A stretch of 32,641 bases of DNA from an uncultured bacterium (GTDB lineage: Bacteria; Planctomycetota; Brocadiia; Brocadiales; Scalinduaceae). The translations under genes were made by a program, and so were the position numbers. Position 1 is the first letter of the stretch. Each line of letters begins with the position of its first letter. A model generated the notes under the pieces. That model had not been told where the DNA came from, searched no databases, and saw nothing but the letters and a program-made list of their open reading frames with translations. Location: assembly GCA_913055705.1 (NCBI GenBank), contig CAJXKT010000009.1, positions 1 to 32,641 on the forward strand, in the 5' to 3' direction. Below are positions 7,096 through 16,312 of the stretch, one piece after another.

Positions 7096-10000
7096 CTAAG
7101 GTTTAGGATTTAATAAACTCGTTATGAAATCTGCTGAATCATTAGGCGACATCTTCTTTCCGGGCAATGTAAGGTGCAATTCGTTATTAGCCACTACTTT
7201 TACCAGTTTCTTTGCATTTCTAAAGAGTGATTCTGCTTTCTTCAGATTTTCTACATGAAATATAACTGTACCATTTGTTCGCACGAGTGAACGGATATTA
7301 GAAGCCTGTGCCGCTACTCTTACCCCGCTTTCTATTAACAGGTTTTTAACCTGCTGCGGTATTTGACCAAATCTATCTGCAAGTTCTTTTTCCATTTTCT
7401 TTATCTCACCTTTAGAAGACAAGCGATTTATCTTCCTGTATATTTCTATTTTCAGCTTCATGTCAGGTATGTAGTCGTCAGGGAGATATGACTCCAGGTT
7501 TAAGTTTATGTGGACATCGTTGTAATCCGGAATTGGCTCATTCTTCGCCTTACGTATTACGATTTCAAGCAGTCTGCAAAACATTTCATAACCGACCGCT
7601 TCAATATGTCCGTGTTGTTCTATACCCAGAATATTTCCTGTTCCCCTGATCTCAAGATCCCGCATCGCAATCTTAAAACCTGAGCCAAGTTCCGAGAAGT
7701 CAATAATGGCCTTTAGTCTCTTCTCCGCTTCCGGTGTAACCGGCCTGTTCTTTGGTAACAAAAGGTAGGCATAAGCACGGTGTTTGTAGCGTCCCACCCT
7801 GCCGCGAAGCTGATGCAGATCCGCCAGACCAAACATATCCGCCTGATTAATAAATATAGTGTTTACATTTGGAATATCAAGGCCGGATTCTATTATCGTT
7901 GTTGATACAAGAATGTCGAATTTGCCGTTAACAAAATCTGACGTTTTCTTCTCCAGGAGTCTTTCCGGCATTTGCCCATGGGCTACAGTAATCCTCGCTT
8001 TCGGGACTATCTTCGCAATAGTATCCGCAATCTGATTTATGTTCTTTACACGATTGTGTACAAAGTAAATTTGTCCGTCACGATTTAATTCATGAATTAT
8101 TGCACTCTTTATTACACCACTGTTAAAACGCAATAAACTTGTCTGTATGGATTGCCTGTCCTGTGGAGGAGTATTCAGAGACGACACATCCTTTATACCC
8201 AGGAGAGACAAATGCAGGGTACGCGGGATTGGCGTTGCCGTTAACGTGAGGACGTCAACCGATTCCCTGAATTTTTTCAGTTTTTCTTTATGTTCGACAC
8301 CAAACCTTTGTTCTTCATCTATGACTATCAGCCCGATATCCTTGAATGTAACATCTTTCTGGATCAACCGGTGTGTTCCAATAACAATGTCTACCTTCCC
8401 CTCTTTTAAATTCTCCAATATTTCCTTTTGTTCTTTTCGGGTCTTAAATCTGCTTAATACCTCAATATTAATGGGATAGTCCGCCATCCTTTCAGTAAAG
8501 GTTCTACAATGCTGCTGCGCCAGTAAAGTTGTCGGCACCAGGACGGCTACCTGTTTTCCATACATTACGGCTTTAAATGCAGCCCTGATAGCAATCTCAG
8601 TCTTACCATATCCCACATCGCCGCAAATAAGCCTGTCCATAGGTTTTAATGATTCCATATCATTCTTAATATCTCTGACAACCTGCAGCTGGTCCTCAGT
8701 TTCCTGGTATATGAATTCTGACTCAAACTTTCCCTGCCATTCAGAGTCTTTTGGGTAAGCAATGCCCCGTTTTGCCTCTCTGATTGCCTGCATGGAAAGG
8801 AGATCACTTGCCACATCCCGAACGGCCTCTTCTGCCATCTGTTTTTTTCTTTCCCACGTTCGTTTGCCCAGCTTGCTGAGTTTTGGCTTGTGTTCTGAAC
8901 CGCATACGTATTTTTGTACTAACTCAATCTTTGCGGCAGGCACATAGACCTTTGCACCTTCATCAAATTCGAGTACAAGAAATTCACCATAACTGCCGTA
9001 CTCATTATCATCGTTAAGCATTTGCATACCCAGGAACCTTGCTATGCCATGGCTGATGTGCACCACATAGTCTCCCTCTCTTACATCAAGAAAAGAATCG
9101 ATAGCCTTTGCCGGTATTAATTTTTTCGGTTCCCTCCTCAACCTGTAGCGTTGGAATATTTCATGATGTGTAAGAAATGCCGTGGAGATATCTTCAAATA
9201 AGAAACCATGGTTGAGATGCCCTATCTGATACTCTGTGTGATTGGAAGGTGAACGTTTGCCTGCAATTTCCTTCGTAGTTCTATTTCTATTTGAAACAGT
9301 CTTGCGGGAGACCGGTTGGGAATTAGTGCCTGATGACAGGAGTTCGCTCAACCTCTGCTCTTCGGCCTGGTTGCTGTAGAAGATTATGGTGTTCCGGTAC
9401 GAAGTCTTTATACCCTCAATCTTTTTAATTGAGTTATGGACATCATGATCAAAATTGTCCGGGGCTTTTATATTAAATGAAAATATATTTTTGCGTTTAA
9501 GCGCTAAATTGGAAAGATATATCTTTCTAAAGTCCTTGCACGATTTTATTATATGATTAAAAGAAAAAATCTTACTATGAGACTCTAAGTTAACACTTAT
9601 GCTTTCTGCTTTATTTTCTATATTTTCATATTCCTTAAAAACAACCCACGAATTTTCTGGTATATAATCAATAAGAGAGCTGTACCTGCCTTTATGCCTG
9701 TTCTCTTTCGGATGAACAGGTGTATTGATTTGTTCAGTCTGTACACCTAGTATTTTACATTCTTGTACTTGTCTCTCTGACAATTGAGTTTCCGCGTTAA
9801 ACATGCGGACAGAGTCAATCTCATCACCGAAAAACTCTATGCGGTAAGGCATTTCACCGGCACCACTACTTACAGTGTTACCTGATTGATGTTCCTGCAG
9901 GGAAGAAAATGGAAAAACATCTATAATCCCTCCTCTCAAGCTGAATTCTCCGGGCAGTTCAACTATGCTCGTTCGTTCAAAACCACCGTTTATCAGCCAG

Positions 10001-10482
10001 TCTACAAGAAATTCCTGTCCGTATTCCTGTCCTGTCCTGATTGTAAGAATATTTTTTTCTATCGCATCAGGTGGCGGTAGATGTTGTAAGAGCGACTGGA
10101 TTGGGGTTATGATGATTCGGTTAGTAGATTTACCATTACTTGTTAACAGCTTATATAAAACATTAATCTGTTGTACATAAGTGCTATTGTCAGGTTGTAA
10201 CTCTGCAGAGATTGCATCCTCTGAGACTGGAAAAAAGATAGCGCTGCCGGGGAGAAAAACGTTTATATCCTCAAAAATCTCTTCCGCCTCATCTATACCT
10301 GATGTTACGAAGAGTATTTCTCCCTTCCTGGAAAGTTTCCCGTCATTTGCAAGGCCGGCAATTAAAAAGGACGCCGACGAACCCCATAATCCTTGAACAT
10401 GACAGTCCTTTCCTGATACCAGATCACCTGCTATCTGTTTATACTGTTTGTCTTTATGAATAAGCTTAAATATATTTTTCAC
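7096..10482 (-). CDS. mfd: Transcription-repair coupling factor
   Basis: DNA translocase that removes RNA polymerase stalled at lesions and recruits UvrA. At 1128 residues it is near family length. Order: an N-terminal UvrB-like region with ELPGEFSLRGGIIDVFPF (about 175-192); the RNA-polymerase-interacting CarD-like domain starting LDVREGDYVVHISHG (about 465-530); Walker A GDVGYGKT (621-628); the DEEQ box (722-725); LTATPIPRT; and the second helicase lobe with TTIIESGLDIPNVN and QLRGRVGR. The TRCF C-terminal domain follows. Residues 385-415 are low-conservation linker. The start is GTG with no Shine-Dalgarno. A TATAAT box ends 7 nt before it, so the message may be leaderless. The next feature downstream is the REP-like palindrome. 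Confidence 0.97.
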   Translation of the reverse strand: MKNIFKLIHKDKQYKQIAGDLVSGKDCHVQGLWGSSASFLIAGLANDGKLSRKGEILFVTSGIDEAEEIFEDINVFLPGSAIFFPVSEDAISAELQPDNSTYVQQINVLYKLLTSNGKSTNRIIITPIQSLLQHLPPPDAIEKNILTIRTGQEYGQEFLVDWLINGGFERTSIVELPGEFSLRGGIIDVFPFSSLQEHQSGNTVSSGAGEMPYRIEFFGDEIDSVRMFNAETQLSERQVQECKILGVQTEQINTPVHPKENRHKGRYSSLIDYIPENSWVVFKEYENIENKAESISVNLESHSKIFSFNHIIKSCKDFRKIYLSNLALKRKNIFSFNIKAPDNFDHDVHNSIKKIEGIKTSYRNTIIFYSNQAEEQRLSELLSSGTNSQPVSRKTVSNRNRTTKEIAGKRSPSNHTEYQIGHLNHGFLFEDISTAFLTHHEIFQRYRLRREPKKLIPAKAIDSFLDVREGDYVVHISHGIARFLGMQMLNDDNEYGSYGEFLVLEFDEGAKVYVPAAKIELVQKYVCGSEHKPKLSKLGKRTWERKKQMAEEAVRDVASDLLSMQAIREAKRGIAYPKDSEWQGKFESEFIYQETEDQLQVVRDIKNDMESLKPMDRLICGDVGYGKTEIAIRAAFKAVMYGKQVAVLVPTTLLAQQHCRTFTERMADYPINIEVLSRFKTRKEQKEILENLKEGKVDIVIGTHRLIQKDVTFKDIGLIVIDEEQRFGVEHKEKLKKFRESVDVLTLTATPIPRTLHLSLLGIKDVSSLNTPPQDRQSIQTSLLRFNSGVIKSAIIHELNRDGQIYFVHNRVKNINQIADTIAKIVPKARITVAHGQMPERLLEKKTSDFVNGKFDILVSTTIIESGLDIPNVNTIFINQADMFGLADLHQLRGRVGRYKHRAYAYLLLPKNRPVTPEAEKRLKAIIDFSELGSGFKIAMRDLEIRGTGNILGIEQHGHIEAVGYEMFCRLLEIVIRKAKNEPIPDYNDVHINLNLESYLPDDYIPDMKLKIEIYRKINRLSSKGEIKKMEKELADRFGQIPQQVKNLLIESGVRVAAQASNIRSLVRTNGTVIFHVENLKKAESLFRNAKKLVKVVANNELHLTLPGKKMSPNDSADFITSLLNPKP

Positions 10483-10488
10483 AAAGAA

Positions 10489-10517
10489 ATTATACTTACC
10501 TTTTTATAACCGGGCAA
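10489..10517 (-). promoter_or_regulatory. Predicted promoter of mfd
   Basis: On the minus strand, TTGCCC (10512-10517) and a perfect TATAAT (10489-10494) with a 17-bp spacer. The expected transcription start falls on the GTG start codon at 10482. By-eye prediction. Confidence 0.45.
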
Positions 10518-10636
10518 GAGTTTAAAGTGAACTAAAGTATAAATAAGTGACTAAAGTTGTGGATGGAAAAGTGAGAGGCAAGAGAAGAAGGACGAGTTGC
10601 GAGTTTTGAAAATTGATGCTTGCTGATTGGAATTTT

Positions 10637-10659
10637 CATCACTTCATTCTCCAGTGATG
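10637..10659. other. Small inverted repeat between the MEMO-like gene and mfd
   Basis: CATCACT (10637-10643) and AGTGATG (10653-10659) form perfect 7-bp arms with a 9-nt loop, about 33 bp beyond the stop of the MEMO-like gene. No U-tract follows in either direction, so it is at best a weak transcript-end structure. The rest of the 209-bp gap shows nothing clear besides the mfd promoter. Confidence 0.3.
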
Positions 10660-10691
10660 ACAGGCAACGATGAATTCAGGAGTGCAGATTA

Positions 10692-11918
10692 TTAATAAAA
10701 TGCCATACTGGCGAATGAAACTGTTGAGTTGGTTTGGTCTGCATACTGAGAATATTTCAGGAGTTTGCCTTCTGACGCCTCAATGACATTGAGCAGGGTA
10801 TAAATTGCCGGATATCCGCATATTTTTCTGCTGTTATGGTCTTTCTGAATGGAATTGCGAAACCCCTCCGCATCTAAAAGTTCCGCATATTTCAACATTT
10901 CTGTGTCCTCGGAACGTAGCCTCTTGAGATACGCCTCATCCTGAAGTTCCTGATCGCCAAATCTGGATCCCACGTGTGCAAGATCTACGCTGGCAATTAC
11001 ACAGACTTTCTTCTTGCTCTCCTTAATTGTTTTCTTAAGAGCAGAAACAAATTCTTCAAATTGAGAAATCTGTCTCGAATTATTGTTGTCACCCTCCGCT
11101 TCACCAAAGGAAGAACAAAGTATAGGGACTATACTGAAATTCTTCTTCTGATGATACAGGTATTTCAGGAAAACCAGCTGAAATCCTATTGAGTGTTCGT
11201 CTTTGTGAACAAACTCGTCTTCAAAATAATCGGTCTTGTTCTTTTTATGTAAGGATTCAAGAAACTCTTTATCCGTTTCTACATTGCCAAATGGTGTCTC
11301 GAATGTCTTATCCGTCAGTACAAAAAGGTTTCTGGTGCCTGTGTGTGCAATACCAAGTATAATGAAAAGTTCGGCGTCAGACGACTCTGCAATCTCTTTG
11401 TGAGCCCAGGCGAAACACGACCCCCCCACTCCGATATCAATGTGTGGGGCTATTACACCCTTTAATCCTGTCACCTTGTTAGATGATGATGGTTTGCCGG
11501 GACCATCAGCAGATGTAAAAAACCCGTCTATCTGCTCTTTTAATTTATCTCTGTCTGCCTCGTAAGCAGTACCGGCGTGAGAGTCCTTGCGTATAGTTGA
11601 ATTTCTGAAATCGTCTTTCAGCTTTTTAATGAAATCTCTGGATCGATTATTATCTAAAAGTAAATTCTTATCCAGTTCTTCTATTACCTGATGTATTGTT
11701 TGTTGAATATCATTTTCACCATGTCTCTGTGTATAAATATTCTGTATATCCGATACGGAATGGTTGCCGTCAAAGTAACGGACAATATCGTCGAAAATTT
11801 TACGAGGGACAAAGGAGTTTTTGGTGTTATACGGGTCTCTGAGGCATACAGCCTGCTGCCCGGATATTTCAATCGGAAATGCATCTATTAGTCGTAATTT
11901 TGGATGTTCCATTCTCAT
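10692..11918 (-). CDS. MEMO1 family protein (AmmeMemoRadiSam system protein B-like)
   Basis: Residues from about 113 match the MEMO1/AmmeMemoRadiSam B family, related to LigB-type dioxygenases: HAGTAYEADRDKL, GVIAPHIDIGVGG (His159), ILGIAHTG (His192), DEHSIGFQLVFLKYL and IASVDLAHVG (His315). Human MEMO1 has a metal-ligand cysteine in an SSDFCHWG context; here the aligned position is alanine (DLAH), a common bacterial form. Residues 1-105 form a separate helical, winged-helix-like domain (VPRKIFDDIVRYFDG, then a helix ending ELDKNLLLD). The usual partners, an AMMECR1-type protein and its radical SAM protein, are not in this window; the YgiQ-like radical SAM gene is a different family. The metallophosphoesterase gene ends 2 bp upstream of this ATG, so the two form an operon. 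The reaction is unknown for the family. Confidence 0.85.
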   Translation of the reverse strand: MRMEHPKLRLIDAFPIEISGQQAVCLRDPYNTKNSFVPRKIFDDIVRYFDGNHSVSDIQNIYTQRHGENDIQQTIHQVIEELDKNLLLDNNRSRDFIKKLKDDFRNSTIRKDSHAGTAYEADRDKLKEQIDGFFTSADGPGKPSSSNKVTGLKGVIAPHIDIGVGGSCFAWAHKEIAESSDAELFIILGIAHTGTRNLFVLTDKTFETPFGNVETDKEFLESLHKKNKTDYFEDEFVHKDEHSIGFQLVFLKYLYHQKKNFSIVPILCSSFGEAEGDNNNSRQISQFEEFVSALKKTIKESKKKVCVIASVDLAHVGSRFGDQELQDEAYLKRLRSEDTEMLKYAELLDAEGFRNSIQKDHNSRKICGYPAIYTLLNVIEASEGKLLKYSQYADQTNSTVSFASMAFY

Positions 11919-11920
11919 AG

Positions 11921-12580
11921 TTAAGGCAGTATCTTCAACTCAGCAGAAATTCCTTCTGATTGTTTAGTAATTATTACATATCCACCTTCACGAAACATAC
12001 CGGCGTTAAAGATAAATGTGTCTTCCAGCTTATCTGTTCCCCTTGCCTCGTGGATATGACCACTAAGGGCAATATCCGGCTTATGTCTTAAAATAAAATC
12101 ACGAACACTCTGGCTCCCTACATGGGCGCCGGTCGTAATCATATCAATCTTCGTGTCTTTTGGTGGCACATGCGGCACTATAATCTTAAATTTAGCTTCT
12201 TTCACCTTTTCAAGGCCTTCCAGTAAAAAAGCCTCAATCTCGTCTTCGCTGAATTCAGTAGGTGTATTAAAAGGTGTCAGATTTGACCCGCCTACACCAA
12301 AGATTCCTATATCATCTCTTATGAAGCCATTCCTGTGAAGGTTAATGCCTTTTTCGTCTAAATAATCATTAACTTCCGGCTGGTCCAGGTTTCCCAGTTG
12401 AGCTAATATATTCTCGTTATACTTCATTATTTCTTCGATTACTTTCTCAGCCTCTTTTTTTCCATTATAATTAGTCAAATCGCCGGTGGCTATGACAAGA
12501 TCCGCACTCTCTAACTCATTTTTCAACAGACTTAAGTTGCCTGAATCTTCATGTATATCGCCAAATGCTATTATTCTCAT
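11921..12580 (-). CDS. Calcineurin-like metallophosphoesterase
   Basis: A 219-residue cytoplasmic protein of the YfcE/MJ0936-like branch. The metal-binding motifs are all present: GDIHE (Asp8, His10), TGDLTN (Asp34), GNLD (Asn64; Asp66 where many homologues have His), His137 in VPHVPP, and SGHIHEARG (His175, His177). It probably hydrolyses a phosphodiester or phosphomonoester. The GNxD form resembles archaeal-like phosphodiesterases, but the substrate cannot be deduced. The ATG at 12580 has no Shine-Dalgarno and lies about 30 nt after the predicted transcription start. It is the first gene of a two-gene operon with the MEMO-like protein, and it diverges from the HEAT-repeat gene. Confidence 0.88.
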   Translation of the reverse strand: MRIIAFGDIHEDSGNLSLLKNELESADLVIATGDLTNYNGKKEAEKVIEEIMKYNENILAQLGNLDQPEVNDYLDEKGINLHRNGFIRDDIGIFGVGGSNLTPFNTPTEFSEDEIEAFLLEGLEKVKEAKFKIIVPHVPPKDTKIDMITTGAHVGSQSVRDFILRHKPDIALSGHIHEARGTDKLEDTFIFNAGMFREGGYVIITKQSEGISAELKILP

Positions 12581-12617
12581 TTTTTATTGAATTTTTGATA
12601 AGTGTCTTGGTTTCAAC

Positions 12618-12646
12618 ATATTAACAATCATGAAAAAAATGTTCAA
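12618..12646 (-). promoter_or_regulatory. Predicted promoter of the metallophosphoesterase-MEMO operon
   Basis: Minus-strand TTGAAC (12641-12646), 17-bp spacer, TAATAT (12618-12623). The predicted start near 12611 leaves about 30 nt to the ATG. It is built like the ROK-gene promoter (TTGAAT-N17-TAATAT). Confidence 0.45.
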
Positions 12647-12672
12647 GTTAATCTTTCCCGGCCTGTTTTGTG

Positions 12673-12701
12673 TTGACGCTAAAAAGGAGTTCTGATACTA
12701 T
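12673..12701 (+). promoter_or_regulatory. Predicted promoter of the HEAT-trkA-trkH cluster
   Basis: TTGACG (12673-12678), 17-bp spacer, TACTAT (12696-12701). The -35 is identical to that of argC. The leader would be about 110 nt. The divergent minus-strand promoter ends only 26 bp away, so one bound regulator could affect both. Confidence 0.42.
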
Positions 12702-12750
12702 AAAATTTGTGAGCAGGCTATAAATAGTTTCTGAAACATAAACAAAATTC

Positions 12751-12766
12751 AGGTTGGAACCAACCT
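12751..12766. promoter_or_regulatory. Palindrome in the leader of the HEAT-repeat gene
   Basis: AGGTTGG-AA-CCAACCT, a perfect 7+7 bp dyad followed by TTTTCT, lies between the predicted promoter and the start codon. It could be a protein-binding site or, as RNA, a 6-bp hairpin with a GAAC loop that attenuates. No regulator can be named. Confidence 0.35.
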
Positions 12767-12818
12767 TTTCTATAGAAGTAAATAATACATTAGTGTTGGT
12801 CTTCCAGCAGATAAGTGA

Positions 12819-14900
12819 ATGAAAAAATACTGGTTATCTTTCATTATAATTAATATATCAATTTACAGTTGTCTATCCGCAGTTGAAAACAGAGAAGCCA
12901 CTGCCAGAGAATCCACTCACGCCAAGAAGACTTCTCAGGATCCTTCACCTGAATTGAATATTAAGATTGATGAGTGGATGAAACTTTTGTATTCAGAAGA
13001 TCCCGCAATACGCACCTCTGCAATCATTTCATTATTGGGACTTAACACTCCCACTGTTGACGATTCACTTATTGATATTCTTAAAAATTCTGAAAATGAT
13101 GATGTCCGTATTTCCCTGATTAAGGCGTTTGGTTTTGCTGGCGATGACAACAGGTCATTAGATTGTATGATTGATTTACTTACCAGTGAAAACGAGGCGA
13201 TGAGAATTGCTTCTGCTGATGCATTGGGAAACATAGGAACAAAAAAAGCGATAAAAGGGATGATAAACGTACTTTTAAACACCAGGAAACCAATCGAATC
13301 CCGCATCCTTGTTACAGGTGCCTTGGCAAAGACGCACTCACGCGAGGCAGTGGAACCATTAATTAGTTTACTGGAATCTGATAACAATGACTTACGGATT
13401 GCAACCCATGACGCATTAGTAGAGATTACAAAACAATCTAACGGTAAAGCAAAATCTTTTTGGCAAGAGTGGTGGGACAGAAATAAGGTTAAAACGAGGG
13501 AGCAGTGGCTGGAAGATATTGTCGATAAGCTGGAAGAAGGATTTAAGGAGCTTAAAGCAGAGAATATCCTGCTGAGAGATGAATTAGTCGAAAAGACTAT
13601 AGAAATCTTGAAAACAAGTAAGGAAAAAGACGACATTACACAATTAATTGATGCCATAAAAAGCGAATACCAAGAGGTAAGAATTTTTGCTGCAGGTGAG
13701 TTGGCAAATCATAAAGGCCCGGAAGTGATCAAGGTCTATGTTGATCTGATTTCAGATGATGATCCGGAGATACGTGTCCTGGCAGTAAATGTTCTTGGAA
13801 AAATCGGCAATGTGTCTGAACTGAAATATTTAATATCGGCCTTGCAAGACAAAGAAATCAAGGTTAGAGAAAGCGCCGCAAGGGCTCTGGGCAAAAATGG
13901 TAAAAAGGAAGTGGTTTATGATTTATTATCTGCCTTAAGCGATCCAGCCAATATAGTAGTGTGTGCAGTGGCAGAAGCCCTTGGGGAGTTAAGTGTAGAA
14001 GAAGCTATAGAACCATTAATAGGCTTACTTTCGAATAAAGACCCTAAAATAAAAGAATCTGCAATAGTTGCCATCGGCAAGTTTCAGGACTACAGGGCGA
14101 TTGATCCATTGATTAATTCCTTAAAAGATGAGGAAGAAAGGATCAGATGGTATGCTGCAGATACTTTGGGTAAAATACGAGCCAAAAAAGCTGTTTCGCA
14201 TTTGATAAACTTGCTTTCTGATGAGAGTGCTCGTGTTCGTGAGTCTACAGCAACTGCCTTAGGGCAGATTGGAGATGAGAGTGCTGTTGAACCTTTAATC
14301 AGCCTGCTCGAAGATGGAGATAGTAGAGTTGCAGAAAAGGCTTCTGATGTGCTTCTATCGATAGAGTGTGAGTCTTTTGAATTACTTAATAGCATTGTTA
14401 ACGCCTTTTGTGCAGGCGAAGATTACAAAAGAGCTAAAGAAATATTAGAAAAACAAGTTAATAATTACGAAAATGTACCAGAGCATGATCATGCGCTGTG
14501 GCAAAGTAAGATAAGGCTGGCAAAGCTATATTACTCACTTAATAATTGTCAAAAAGCAATTTTATTATATGAAAAACTTGTCTTGCATTTTAATGATGAT
14601 ATTGAAATTAAGAATGAACTTGTGCATTGCCTGAAAGAGTTGAAGCAAGATGACAAATTGTTAAGTCATTTTTCATTATGGGTAGAGAATCTGTCAACAG
14701 ATAATCACTTGTGGTGGAAAGATATATATGAAATTGTCGAAAATTATTTTATAGAGGGCGCCTTTGATAAAGTAAGAGAGCTTATAGATGGTTTTGAGAA
14801 GAAAGCTCCATCCATGGGAGGTCCCGAATTAAAATCCAGGTTTGACAATTTGAAAAGAAAGAGTATGAAAACTATGTTGCCGCAGAGTACAGGATCTTAA
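12819..14900 (+). CDS. Exported HEAT-repeat protein with C-terminal TPR-like region
   Basis: A 693-residue protein. The N-terminus (MKKYWLSFIIINISIYSCLSA) is a signal sequence; the YSC could be an imperfect lipobox. Two blocks of PBS-lyase-type HEAT repeats follow, at about residues 50-215 and 270-520, with the recurring pattern of VR-A--ALG-IG and A--PLI-LL-D. They are separated by a charged, probably coiled-coil segment (about 225-268) with a FWQEWWDRNK motif before it. Residues 530-680 look like TPR-type helical repeats. Such proteins are scaffolds, and no enzymatic motif is present. It is the first gene behind a predicted promoter, 21 bp ahead of trkA, so it is likely co-expressed with the potassium uptake genes; a functional link is only inferred. 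The ATG lacks a clear ribosome site. Confidence 0.85.
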   Translation: MKKYWLSFIIINISIYSCLSAVENREATARESTHAKKTSQDPSPELNIKIDEWMKLLYSEDPAIRTSAIISLLGLNTPTVDDSLIDILKNSENDDVRISLIKAFGFAGDDNRSLDCMIDLLTSENEAMRIASADALGNIGTKKAIKGMINVLLNTRKPIESRILVTGALAKTHSREAVEPLISLLESDNNDLRIATHDALVEITKQSNGKAKSFWQEWWDRNKVKTREQWLEDIVDKLEEGFKELKAENILLRDELVEKTIEILKTSKEKDDITQLIDAIKSEYQEVRIFAAGELANHKGPEVIKVYVDLISDDDPEIRVLAVNVLGKIGNVSELKYLISALQDKEIKVRESAARALGKNGKKEVVYDLLSALSDPANIVVCAVAEALGELSVEEAIEPLIGLLSNKDPKIKESAIVAIGKFQDYRAIDPLINSLKDEEERIRWYAADTLGKIRAKKAVSHLINLLSDESARVRESTATALGQIGDESAVEPLISLLEDGDSRVAEKASDVLLSIECESFELLNSIVNAFCAGEDYKRAKEILEKQVNNYENVPEHDHALWQSKIRLAKLYYSLNNCQKAILLYEKLVLHFNDDIEIKNELVHCLKELKQDDKLLSHFSLWVENLSTDNHLWWKDIYEIVENYFIEGAFDKVRELIDGFEKKAPSMGGPELKSRFDNLKRKSMKTMLPQSTGS

Positions 14901-14921
14901 AATTAAAAAGGAAATTTATAA

Positions 14922-16280
14922 ATGAAAGTTCTCATAATTGGGGCAGGTGCTGTAGGATTTAACATTGCTAAACAGCTATCAGCGGAAGGCCATGACGTAT
15001 CTATAGTTGATAATAATTCCAAATTGGTCAGGACGATTAACGAAAAACTGGATGTTTCCGTGTTTGCCGGTAATGGCACTTCCCCTAGTGTACTGGAATC
15101 TGCCGGTGTGAGAGATGCGGATATAGTGTTAGCCATAACCACCAGTGATGAGATTAATATTGTTGTTTGTATCCTTGCCAGTCAATATGGTAATGGTAAA
15201 AAAATCAAAATTGCAAGGATTCGGAATAGTGAATTTACCGATACTGATTCATTAATCAAGCATAATGGATTTTGTGTTGATCATATGATAAACCCGGATC
15301 AGATTATTGTTGATTCGATTATTAAAATAATAAAAACACCGGGGGCGACGTTTGCCGTTGACTTTCCAATAGGTGATATTATTTTGAGAGGTTTTCATGT
15401 CCCTGAGGATGCTCCGCTTGTGGGTAGAAATTTTTCAGAGCTGGAAGACATTGAGTATACAGATTCATTCTTAATAGTATATATTCAACGTGGCGATGAG
15501 ATGATTACACCCACACACAGTACTGAAATATTACCTGATGATAATATTTTCGTACTTATATCCAAAGCAGGATTACCATACTTTCTGCCAATGGTTAATA
15601 GAAGGGCGGACGAGGTAGAAAAGGTAATTATATATCGGGCAAGCCGGACCGGTCTGCAGCTTGCGCGAGATCTTGAAAATAGTTCGATTGACGTAACGAT
15701 GATTGAGCCTGAAAAAGATAAGGCAGAAATGGCTGCGGCTTATTTAAAAGATGCCATAGTCTTACACGGTGATGCTACTGAAATAGACTTACTTAAAGAA
15801 GCCGCTATCGAGGATACAGATATATTTATTGCCCTTTCCGAGAATGAACAGACTAACCTGCTGACATCCCTGTTAGCAAAGAAACATGGTGCAAAGAAGG
15901 CTATTGTGCTTACAAATGACCCGGCGCTTGTGCCTATAATCAATCAAGTCGACGTGGATGTAGTTGTAAATCCAAGGCTGGTTACCGCGGGTTCTATACT
16001 TCAGCATATAAGGAGAGGCCAGATACTGTCGATTGCCAAGTTAGGTGATAGTGAGGCAGAGGCGATTGAATTAATCGCTGAATCCGGCTCTGAAATTGTA
16101 AAGAAACCGCTTAGTAAGATTAAGTTTCCTAAGAAGTCTATCCTGGGCGCTATCGTGAGAAATGGTACGATGCTTCTTCCAAAAGGCGTTGACATTATCC
16201 ATCCCGGAGAAAGTGTTGTCGTGTTTACCCTGCCGGAAGCTATTGAAAGGGTTCAGGCTCTTTTCAGCAGCACAAAATAG
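14922..16280 (+). CDS. trkA: Trk potassium uptake system, NAD-binding regulatory subunit
   Basis: Peripheral cytoplasmic subunit that gates the TrkH channel in response to nucleotides. At 452 residues it has the usual duplicated layout: RCK-N (GAGAVG at 7-12, then the nucleotide-binding acidic residue in SIVDNN), RCK-C (about 145-220), a second RCK-N (about 233-350) and a second RCK-C (about 370-450). The second nucleotide loop is degraded, reading YRASRTG where functional copies have a GGGxxG-like run. Probably only the first half binds NAD(H). An AAGGA ribosome site precedes the ATG at suitable distance. It lies 21 bp after the HEAT-repeat gene and just before trkH, the normal Trk pairing. 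Confidence 0.94.
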   Translation: MKVLIIGAGAVGFNIAKQLSAEGHDVSIVDNNSKLVRTINEKLDVSVFAGNGTSPSVLESAGVRDADIVLAITTSDEINIVVCILASQYGNGKKIKIARIRNSEFTDTDSLIKHNGFCVDHMINPDQIIVDSIIKIIKTPGATFAVDFPIGDIILRGFHVPEDAPLVGRNFSELEDIEYTDSFLIVYIQRGDEMITPTHSTEILPDDNIFVLISKAGLPYFLPMVNRRADEVEKVIIYRASRTGLQLARDLENSSIDVTMIEPEKDKAEMAAAYLKDAIVLHGDATEIDLLKEAAIEDTDIFIALSENEQTNLLTSLLAKKHGAKKAIVLTNDPALVPIINQVDVDVVVNPRLVTAGSILQHIRRGQILSIAKLGDSEAEAIELIAESGSEIVKKPLSKIKFPKKSILGAIVRNGTMLLPKGVDIIHPGESVVVFTLPEAIERVQALFSSTK

Positions 16281-16312
16281 GATTCCTATTACAAATATTA
16301 TTTGTGACTTAG

